From assembly GCA_015658965.1 (NCBI GenBank), contig DQNX01000096.1, forward strand, positions 1 through 15,403: a stretch of 15,403 nucleotides of DNA, in the 5' to 3' direction. Origin of the DNA: Gammaproteobacteria bacterium. Lineage in GTDB: Bacteria; Pseudomonadota; Gammaproteobacteria; PS1; Pseudothioglobaceae. Of the stretch, positions 1 through 5,513 are shown one piece after another; position 1 is the stretch's first letter; the number at the start of each line of letters is the position of its first letter. A model generated the notes under the pieces. It worked only from the letters and a program-made list of their open reading frames with translations, was not told the DNA's origin and did no database searches. A program made the position numbers and the translations under genes.

Positions 1-2867
1 AATTTCCCAGCCAATTCCCATGTTCTAAAAAATGGTACCCAATCAATAAATTCGAATATTTCTGCTAAATCATAATCTTTGAAAACCTGTACACCGATTT
101 TATTAGGGGTAGTGATTTGATCAAACTTGAGTTTGGGTTTGTTTTTTCTGGCAGCTTCAAGGCTGATAAGTTTGGTTTTTCCTTTACTCGCACGGCGTAC
201 TCGCACTTGCTCATATTCTTCCTTGGTGCTTTGTACTAGGGCGGGTTTTAGTTTTTCTGATAATAATGAAGTAGCAACACCAACCGCTTTAGAGGCATCC
301 TTAACGTAAAACACCCCCTGGCCATATTGGGGCTCAATCTTAACGGCTGTGTGTGCTTTTGAAGTTGTAGCACCACCAATCAACAGGGGTAACTCAAAGC
401 CTCGGCGGGTCATTTCTTTGGCCACAGAAACCATTTCATCGAGCGATGGGGTGATTAGCCCTGAGAGTCCAATAATATCAACCTTTTCTTTGATGGCGGT
501 TTCTAAGATGGTTTCAGCAGGCACCATCACCCCAAGATCAATAATCTCATAGTTGTTGCAAGACAACACGACACCAACAATGTTTTTACCAATGTCGTGT
601 ACATCACCCTTAACCGTCGCCATCAGGATTTTGCCTTGGGTTCTAATACCACAGCCTTGTTTTTCATCTTCCAAAAATGGGTCTAGGTAGGCAACAGATT
701 TTTTCATCACTCGGGCGGATTTAACCACTTGAGGCAAGAACATCCTGCCATCACCGAACAAATCACCCACCACATTCATGCCGTCCATCAGTGGGCCTTC
801 AATCACTAGAATAGGGCGGCCTAATTTATCAAATGCTTCCTGAGTGTCTTCGTCGATAAATTCAGTAATGCCTTTAACCAAAGAATGTTCTAGGCGTTTT
901 TCAACCGACCAAGTACGCCACTCCAAATCTCTTTTATTTTCTTGAACTTCACCCGTACCTGAGAATTTTGGTGCCAGATCGACCAAACGCTCGCCCGCTT
1001 CTTTGTCGCTATTAAGCACCACATCTTCTACTGCTTTTTTAAGCTCAGGATCAATGTCATCAAACACCACCAATTGCCCCGCATTAACAATACCCATGCC
1101 CATACCTGCTTTGATGGCATGATACAAAAACACCGAGTGAATGGCTTCACGCACTGGGTTGTTACCCCTAAAAGAAAAGGATACATTAGACACACCGCCC
1201 GATATTTTGGCGTAAGGTAGGTTTTTGGTAATCTCGCGGGTGGCTTCAATAAAATCCACGCCGTAATTGTTGTGTTCTTCAATACCGGTGGCAACGGCAA
1301 AAATATTAGGATCAAAAATAATATCTTCAGGCGCGAAGTTGACTTCATTCACCAAGATATTATAAGCATTCGTGCAAATTTCGATTTTGCGTTGCTGGGT
1401 GTCTGCTTGTCCATCCTCATCAAACGCCATGACAATAATCGCTGCGCCGTAGCGCTTGCACAGGCGTGCGTATTTTATAAAGTTTTCTTGGCCTTCTTTC
1501 AGAGAAATGGAGTTAACAATGGCTTTGCCTTGCGTGCATTTAAGCCCGGCTTCGATAATTTCCCATTTACTTGAGTCCACCATCAGTGGTACTTTAGAAA
1601 TGTCTGGCTCAGAGGCGATGAGATTCATAAAACGAACCATGGCCGCCTTACCATCGAGCATGCCTTCGTCCATATTGATATCAACCACTTGCGCGCCATC
1701 TTCCACTTGGGCACGGCAAATGTCTAACGCTTCTTCATATTCTTCGTTTAGAATCAGGCGTTTGAATTTGGCAGAGCCGGTAATATTCGCACGCTCACCT
1801 ACATTCACAAATAAAGAATCTTCACCAATGTTAAAAGCCTCTAGGCCGGATAGACGACACTCAGGTTTAATATCGGGGATTTTACGCGGTGGCAATCCTT
1901 CAATCGCATCAGCAATGGCTTTGATATGGTCAGGGGTAGAGCCGCAGCAGCCGCCCAAAATATTCACCAAACCAGATTCAGCCCATTCGCCAACTTGCTC
2001 GCTCATGGTGATGGCGCCCAAATCGTATTCACCAAATTCATTCGGCAAGCCGGCATTTGGGTGGGCTGATACATAAGTATTGGCAATGCGTGACATTTCG
2101 GCTACGTATTGGCGTAATAAATCTGGGCCCAGTGCACAGTTAAGGCCGATAGATATAGGATCGGCATGGCGCAAGGAATTGTAAAAAGCTTCGGTCATTT
2201 GCCCAGAAAGCGTACGCCCTGAGGCATCGGTAATGGTGCCTGAGATCATAATGGGCAGCTCAACATCATTGTCTTCAAATACTTGTTGTACGGCAAAGAT
2301 AGCCGCTTTGGCATTCAGCGTATCAAAGATGGTTTCAATCAAAATAATATCCGACCCACCTTCAATCAGCCCGCGGGTAGATTCTATATAAACCCCGACC
2401 AATTCATCAAAACTGACATTTCTAAAACCAGGATCGTTGACATCAGGCGACAATGAGCAAGTACGCGAAGTCGGGCCAATAACGCCCGCCACAAAACGGG
2501 GCTTGTCTGCGCTTGTAAATTCATCACAAGCGGCTTTGGCAAGTCGTGCACTCTCAACATTAATTTCATACGCAAATTCTTCCATCTTATAGTCAGACAT
2601 GGAAGTTTTAGTTGCGTTAAAGGTGTTAGTCTCAATAATATCCGCACCCACCTCTAAATAGGAGCGGTGAATGTCTTGAATGATTTTTGGCTGAGTTAAA
2701 GATAGAAGGTCGTTATTGCCTTGCACCAAAATAGGCCAATCTTTAAAGCGCTCACCGCGATATTCTTCTTCACTGAGTTTGTGTTTTTGGATCATGGTGC
2801 CCATGGCGCCATCAAGCACCAAAATTCGCTCAGCAAGAAGTGTTTGTAACAACTGTTTTGTTGACAT
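1..2867 (-). CDS. metH: Cobalamin-dependent methionine synthase (partial, C-terminus outside window)
   Basis: Transfers the methyl group of methyltetrahydrofolate through cobalamin to homocysteine, giving methionine; cytoplasmic. The minus-strand frame stays open from ATG at 2867 to the window edge (about 955 codons; the family has about 1,200). Domains appear in MetH order. The homocysteine domain has DGAMGT near residue 20, the zinc cysteines in NCALGP (about 244) and GGCCGS (about 306). The pterin-binding domain follows. The B12 domain has DVHDIGK with the cobalt-ligand His near residue 758, then SGLITPS and GGATTS. The last visible residues (WELAGK) begin the SAM-binding activation domain, so most of that domain is missing from the window. 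The start lacks a clear Shine-Dalgarno. Only 42 bp separate it from the divergent gene at 2910, leaving no room for a SAM or cobalamin riboswitch. The identification is firm because motif positions match E. coli MetH numbering closely. Confidence 0.97.
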   Translation of the reverse strand, partial: MSTKQLLQTLLAERILVLDGAMGTMIQKHKLSEEEYRGERFKDWPILVQGNNDLLSLTQPKIIQDIHRSYLEVGADIIETNTFNATKTSMSDYKMEEFAYEINVESARLAKAACDEFTSADKPRFVAGVIGPTSRTCSLSPDVNDPGFRNVSFDELVGVYIESTRGLIEGGSDIILIETIFDTLNAKAAIFAVQQVFEDNDVELPIMISGTITDASGRTLSGQMTEAFYNSLRHADPISIGLNCALGPDLLRQYVAEMSRIANTYVSAHPNAGLPNEFGEYDLGAITMSEQVGEWAESGLVNILGGCCGSTPDHIKAIADAIEGLPPRKIPDIKPECRLSGLEAFNIGEDSLFVNVGERANITGSAKFKRLILNEEYEEALDICRAQVEDGAQVVDINMDEGMLDGKAAMVRFMNLIASEPDISKVPLMVDSSKWEIIEAGLKCTQGKAIVNSISLKEGQENFIKYARLCKRYGAAIIVMAFDEDGQADTQQRKIEICTNAYNILVNEVNFAPEDIIFDPNIFAVATGIEEHNNYGVDFIEATREITKNLPYAKISGGVSNVSFSFRGNNPVREAIHSVFLYHAIKAGMGMGIVNAGQLVVFDDIDPELKKAVEDVVLNSDKEAGERLVDLAPKFSGTGEVQENKRDLEWRTWSVEKRLEHSLVKGITEFIDEDTQEAFDKLGRPILVIEGPLMDGMNVVGDLFGDGRMFLPQVVKSARVMKKSVAYLDPFLEDEKQGCGIRTQGKILMATVKGDVHDIGKNIVGVVLSCNNYEIIDLGVMVPAETILETAIKEKVDIIGLSGLITPSLDEMVSVAKEMTRRGFELPLLIGGATTSKAHTAVKIEPQYGQGVFYVKDASKAVGVATSLLSEKLKPALVQSTKEEYEQVRVRRASKGKTKLISLEAARKNKPKLKFDQITTPNKIGVQVFKDYDLAEIFEFIDWVPFFRTWELAGK

Positions 2868-2876
2868 ATTTGGTAT

Positions 2877-2882
2877 TATAAT
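2877..2882 (+). promoter_or_regulatory. Candidate -10 box in the metH / secreted-protein divergent gap
   Basis: TATAAT lies 27 bp upstream of the ATG at 2910. The surrounding TATTATAATTA is near-palindromic, so it could also serve the minus strand. A perfect TTGACA (2861-2866) lies only 10 bp upstream, too close to pair with it as a normal -35 box, and nothing at 16-18 bp resembles the consensus. The core call rests on the -10 box alone. Confidence 0.4.
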
Positions 2883-2909
2883 TAAGTCTAATTTAATAGG
2901 GGGTTTTTG

Positions 2910-3347
2910 ATGAAAAAATTGTTTGTTGCATCTTTGTTTTTAACCAGTTTTAATGCCAATGCTTTTTTAGACTTCAACAGTTACGGTTCGGGCTATGATG
3001 ATAACGACTGGCCAGTGTGGACGCCAATGTTTTGGATGGAAAAAGTTACTGACAACAATATGTTTGGCAATAAGCGCAACCAAGGCTACGGTTACCCTTA
3101 TAACAATCGTCCTTACAATGTTAACGCCTCACACTTTGATATGAGCCAAATGCCGACCCCAGATCAAGCCTACCAAGCAGAGAGCAACCGCATGCCACAT
3201 CCAACACCAATGTTTATGACCCCTGCAGCACAATCATTTTCTAATTCTATCAACACGCCCAGCACAGGCGGTTATGATTTACCCAGCCCTTATCCGAGCA
3301 ATTATCAATTTCAGCAACCACCCAGCCCATACCCTAGTGGATTTTAA
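2910..3347 (+). CDS. Secreted Asn/Pro/Tyr-rich low-complexity protein 1 (sulfur-globule-protein-like)
   Basis: Small exported protein of 145 residues. ATG 2910 is chosen over the in-frame TTG 2907 because AGGGGG (2898-2903) sits 6 bp upstream. A Sec signal peptide covers residues 1-18 (MKKLFVASLFLTSFNANA), cleaved before FLDFNSYG. The mature part has no cysteine. It contains a Trp-rich patch (DNDWPVWTPMFWMEK, about 32-46), a Gly/Tyr/Asn stretch, then a Pro/Met/Gln-rich tail ending in two PSPYPS motifs. It is the first of three similar genes in a row and the most divergent, since it lacks the acidic helix shared by the other two. Bacterial sulfur-globule envelope proteins are likewise small, Sec-exported and rich in Gly, Asn, Tyr and Trp, and this is the closest role I can suggest. 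It rests on composition only; a surface or matrix protein is also possible. Confidence 0.8.
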   Translation: MKKLFVASLFLTSFNANAFLDFNSYGSGYDDNDWPVWTPMFWMEKVTDNNMFGNKRNQGYGYPYNNRPYNVNASHFDMSQMPTPDQAYQAESNRMPHPTPMFMTPAAQSFSNSINTPSTGGYDLPSPYPSNYQFQQPPSPYPSGF

Positions 3348-3356
3348 TGAATAGTA

Positions 3357-3384
3357 TTGACTTATAATATAATAATGTTATAAT
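3357..3384 (+). promoter_or_regulatory. Strong sigma-70 promoter for the second secreted protein
   Basis: A -35 box TTGACT (3357-3362) and a -10 box TATAAT (3379-3384) are separated by 16 bp, near consensus. Transcription would start near 3391, giving a 5' leader of about 32 nt before ATG 3423. A second TATAAT at 3363-3368 and an AT-rich stretch surround it. The promoter begins about 10 bp after the upstream stop, so this gene probably has its own strong transcription and is not only read through from the first gene. Confidence 0.65.
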
Positions 3385-3422
3385 ATTCTTTCCTTTTATA
3401 ATTAGTATATGGAGATATGACA

Positions 3423-3758
3423 ATGAAAAAAATAATCGCAATTTTTGCAATGGTAGCAGCACTAGGTGCTAACGCTTTTTGGAATAACAACAACTCTACC
3501 CCTTGGGGCAATGGTTACAACAACAGTGGTTACCAGCAAGACAATGGTATCTTTTCGTACAACCCGTACGATTACTGGGATCCACGTTGGTACATGGAAG
3601 AAATGAGCAACATGGTTGATGAAATTGATGACGAAATCAATAGCAACAGCAATAACAACGGTTATGGTTACAACCCATACAACAATAGCCGTTGGAACAA
3701 CACGCCATGGAACAGAACTGCACCTGCAGCACCTGCACCACAAGCGTCAGCAAAATAA
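3423..3758 (+). CDS. Secreted Asn/Trp-rich low-complexity protein 2 (sulfur-globule-protein-like)
   Basis: Predicted 111-residue exported protein. ATG 3423 is preferred to ATG 3417 because GGAG (3411-3414) lies 8 bp before the former and only 2 bp before the latter. The signal peptide is residues 1-18 (MKKIIAIFAMVAALGANA), and the mature protein begins FWNNNN. It has a first Asn/Trp/Gly segment, the motif YDYWDPRWYMEEM leading into an acidic helix-like stretch (MVDEIDDEI), a second Asn/Tyr/Trp segment (RWNNTPWN) and an Ala/Pro tail. There is no cysteine. The acidic motif recurs in the third gene, so the two are paralogues. Its own strong promoter and a strong terminator suggest an abundant product. 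A sulfur-globule coat or another extracytoplasmic scaffold is the likeliest role, inferred from composition; no catalytic motif is visible. Confidence 0.85.
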   Translation: MKKIIAIFAMVAALGANAFWNNNNSTPWGNGYNNSGYQQDNGIFSYNPYDYWDPRWYMEEMSNMVDEIDDEINSNSNNNGYGYNPYNNSRWNNTPWNRTAPAAPAPQASAK

Positions 3759-3777
3759 TTTAATTTATTTTTGCTAG

Positions 3778-3810
3778 AAAAAAAACCAGCATTTGTTGCT
3801 GGTTTTTTTT
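3778..3810 (+). terminator. Strong intrinsic terminator after the second secreted-protein gene
   Basis: The perfect stem CCAGCA (3786-3791) / TGCTGG (3797-3802) has a 5-nt loop (TTTGT). It is preceded by eight A and followed by eight T, so the stem can extend and the structure could terminate in both directions. It lies 20 bp after the stop at 3758 and separates the second gene transcriptionally from the third. Confidence 0.9.
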
Positions 3811-3832
3811 CGTCTGATGAAAATTAATGGCT

Positions 3833-3838
3833 TATAAT
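3833..3838 (+). promoter_or_regulatory. Candidate -10 box for the third secreted-protein gene
   Basis: TATAAT downstream of the terminator, within GGCTTATAATAA. The sequence CTTATAAT also occurs in the promoter of the second gene. No good -35 box is seen 16-18 bp upstream. If used, transcription would start near 3845, at the base of the hairpin at 3843-3924, so the mRNA would begin with that stem. Confidence 0.4.
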
Positions 3839-3842
3839 AAAC

Positions 3843-3924
3843 CTCTAATCCAAAGATAGAAAGTGGAAAGACAGGCAGGGCAATGAGGGGTGTTATATTT
3901 GTACTTTCTATTTTTGGATTGGGG
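3843..3924 (+). repeat. Long imperfect inverted repeat (leader hairpin) upstream of the third secreted-protein gene
   Basis: The left arm AATCCAAAGATAGAAAGT (3847-3864) and the right arm ACTTTCTATTTTTGGATT (3903-3920) are reverse complements at 17 of 18 positions. The one mismatch (G3855 with T3912) is a G-U pair in RNA. CTCT (3843-3846) opposite GGGG (3921-3924) adds four more RNA pairs, giving a stem of about 22 bp closing a 38-nt purine-rich loop. There is no T-run after it, so it is not a simple terminator. It lies between the candidate -10 box (3833) and the ribosome-binding site (3951). It may be a 5' stabilising stem, a regulatory leader, or the remnant of a small mobile repeat. No target-site duplication is seen. 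Confidence 0.85.
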
Positions 3925-3961
3925 TAAACTTTATTTTTTAAAACAGACAGAGGAGAGTAAG

Positions 3962-4450
3962 TTGAAAAAAATTATCACAATTTCGTTATTAACCCTAGCA
4001 CTAAATGCAACCGCAGGCTGGGGCGGTAACAGCAGTCCTTGGAACAACAACCCATGGGGTGGCTCAAACAGTAACAACGGCATCTTTGGCAATAACCCAT
4101 ATTCCCTATTTACACCCGATTGGTTTAGTGAAGAGATGGAAGACATGATGGATGAGTTTGATTCTAACAACAACGGACCTTGGGGTAATAACGGTTTTAA
4201 TAACAGTCCTTGGAACAACAACAACTTTAACAACGGTCCATGGAACAACAAAAGCTTTAATAACAGCCCATGGAATAACAAAAGTTTTAACAACGGTCCG
4301 TGGAATAACAAAAACTTCAGTAATGGCCCATGGGCTAACAGAGGTTTTAACAACGGCCCATGGAACAATAAAGGCTTCAGAAATTCACCTTGGAGCAACT
4401 ACGGTTACAACAAGGTCATTCCTACAGCGGCAGATGTGCCCGCGAAGTAA
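3962..4450 (+). CDS. Secreted protein 3 with eight tandem NNGPWNNKxF repeats (sulfur-globule-protein-like)
   Basis: Predicted 162-residue exported protein starting at TTG 3962. AGGAG (3951-3955) lies 6 bp upstream, and this start gives an 18-residue signal peptide (MKKIITISLLTLALNATA) like those of the two genes before it. The in-frame extension upstream to 3890 would bury that signal peptide and runs through the hairpin, so it was rejected. The mature protein starts GWGGNS. It has Asn/Trp segments, then FTPDWFSEEMEDMMDEFD (about residues 49-66), matching the acidic motif of the second gene. Eight 10-residue repeats fill about residues 70-149, ending in a short tail. It has no cysteine. The regular Trp-Asn repeats suggest self-assembly into a coat or matrix, which is an inference. 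A sulfur-globule role is possible but not shown by any diagnostic motif. Confidence 0.85.
   Translation: MKKIITISLLTLALNATAGWGGNSSPWNNNPWGGSNSNNGIFGNNPYSLFTPDWFSEEMEDMMDEFDSNNNGPWGNNGFNNSPWNNNNFNNGPWNNKSFNNSPWNNKSFNNGPWNNKNFSNGPWANRGFNNGPWNNKGFRNSPWSNYGYNKVIPTAADVPAK
4169..4408 (+). repeat. Eight in-frame 30-bp tandem repeats
   Basis: Units begin at 4169, 4199, 4229, 4259, 4289, 4319, 4349 and 4379. They encode variants of N-N-[GS]-P-W-N-N-K-x-F. Pro-Trp is invariant, and the residue before it is G, S, G, S, G, G, G, S along the array. The last position is Phe in seven units and Tyr in the last. Third-position differences between units (CCT/CCA/CCG, AAC/AAT) show the copies are not freshly duplicated, so the protein pattern is probably under selection. 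Confidence 0.95.
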
Positions 4451-4481
4451 CACCTAAGCAAACAAAATGTTTTTTATCGAA

Positions 4482-4505
4482 AAAGCCGGCCTTATGCTGG
4501 CTTTT
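4482..4505 (+). terminator. Likely intrinsic terminator after the secreted-protein cluster
   Basis: The stem AAAGCCGGC (4482-4490) / GCTGGCTTT (4496-4504) contains one G-T wobble and a 5-nt loop (CTTAT). It is followed by only a short T-run (TTTT within CTTTTG). It lies about 30 bp after the stop at 4450 and about 30 bp before the transporter genes. The stem is good but the T-tract is weak, so termination may be partial. Confidence 0.65.
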
Positions 4506-4535
4506 GCGTTGTGAAATGTTGCTAAAATAAGCACC

Positions 4536-5513
4536 ATGTGGACTTATATATTCAGACGCGTTTTATACAGTATTCCTATTTTATTAGGCGTCAACCTAAT
4601 CACCTTCTTATTGTTTTTTATGGTGAGTACGCCAGATGATATGGCGCGCATACAGCTTGGTGCTAAGCACGTCACCGAGGCTGACATTCACACCTGGAAG
4701 GAAGAAAAAGGCTACAACAAGCCTTTGTTTTTAAACATCGATCGCTCGGGTAGCGCCATACTCACCGATACCATTTTTTATCAAAAATCCATGCCTTTGT
4801 TCCAATTAGATTTCGGTCATTCAGATTCGGGCAGAAACATCAACAAAGATATTAATGAACGCATGTGGCCGTCATTGGCTTTGGCCATTCCGTCCTTTAT
4901 TATTGCACTCATGACCAACATTGTATTTGCCATGTGGATGGTGATGTTGCTCGGCACTAAGCTTGAGCGAATGAGCTTGATTTTCACAGTGGCGCTGATG
5001 TCTATATCGGGGCTATTTTATATCATTATTGCGCAAAAAGTGGTGGCCGGGCTGTGGCATTGGTTCCCTGTTTCAGGCTACCAAGGCGGGTTTGAGGCTT
5101 GGCGTTTTGTCCTGTTGCCGGTACTGATTGGGGTGGTTGCAGGGCTTGGTTCAGGGGTGCGATGGTATCGTTCAATTTTCTTGGAAGAGATTAACAAACC
5201 GTATGTTAATACAGCCCGTTCCAAAGGTCTTAGCGAGCAACAAGTGCTTTTTAAGCACGTGCTTAAAAACGCCATGATCCCTATCTTAACAGGGGTAGTT
5301 GTGGTGATTCCATCGTTATTTATGGGCAGCTTAATCATGGAAAGTTTCTTTTCTATTCCAGGCTTAGGCAGTTACACCATCGATGCGATTAATTCGCAAG
5401 ATTTTGCCATTGTGCGTGCCATGGTATTTTTAGGCTCAATTCTCTATATTGTCGGTCTCTTGTTAACAGATATTTCCTACACTTGGGCTGACCCAAGGGT
5501 CAAGTTTAAATGA
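4536..5513 (+). CDS. ABC transporter permease, OppB/YejB-type
   Basis: First inner-membrane permease of a peptide-type ABC importer, 325 residues. The N-terminus MWTYIFRRVLYSIPILLGVN is typical of OppB/DppB/YejB, as is a first membrane helix followed by a periplasmic loop (about residues 32-110). Several more helices follow. A cytoplasmic coupling loop (YVNTARSKGLSEQQVLFKHV, about 225-244) matches the EAA motif that contacts the ATPase. The C-terminus (YTWADPRVKFK) is also family-like. The stop overlaps the next gene's start as ATGA. No Shine-Dalgarno is visible before ATG 4536. The TAAAAT at 4523-4528 would place a transcription start almost at the ATG, so a leaderless message is possible. 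Substrate unknown; short peptides or peptide-like compounds are the family norm. Confidence 0.92.
   Translation: MWTYIFRRVLYSIPILLGVNLITFLLFFMVSTPDDMARIQLGAKHVTEADIHTWKEEKGYNKPLFLNIDRSGSAILTDTIFYQKSMPLFQLDFGHSDSGRNINKDINERMWPSLALAIPSFIIALMTNIVFAMWMVMLLGTKLERMSLIFTVALMSISGLFYIIIAQKVVAGLWHWFPVSGYQGGFEAWRFVLLPVLIGVVAGLGSGVRWYRSIFLEEINKPYVNTARSKGLSEQQVLFKHVLKNAMIPILTGVVVVIPSLFMGSLIMESFFSIPGLGSYTIDAINSQDFAIVRAMVFLGSILYIVGLLLTDISYTWADPRVKFK

Noticed and set aside
127..2910. Several plus- and minus-strand open frames of 60-206 codons across 127-2910
   Set aside because: They lie inside the metH reading frame on the minus strand, which has a complete, motif-supported protein. The plus-strand and out-of-frame products have no recognisable features.
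3890..3961. 24-residue N-terminal extension of the repeat protein
   Set aside because: It would start within the hairpin loop without a ribosome-binding site and would displace the signal peptide shared with its neighbours; TTG 3962 has AGGAG at the right distance.
3931..4398. Minus-strand frame of 155 codons encoding LLLFHGPLLK-type repeats
   Set aside because: It is the antisense of the 30-bp repeat array. Its length follows from the periodicity and the absence of stop-generating codons, and there is no ribosome-binding site or signal.
4152..4457. Plus-strand +1 frame of 101 codons rich in Thr/Val (TTAHGITK-like repeats)
   Set aside because: A second frame kept open by the same 30-bp period; the sense frame has the signal peptide, ribosome-binding site and paralogues.
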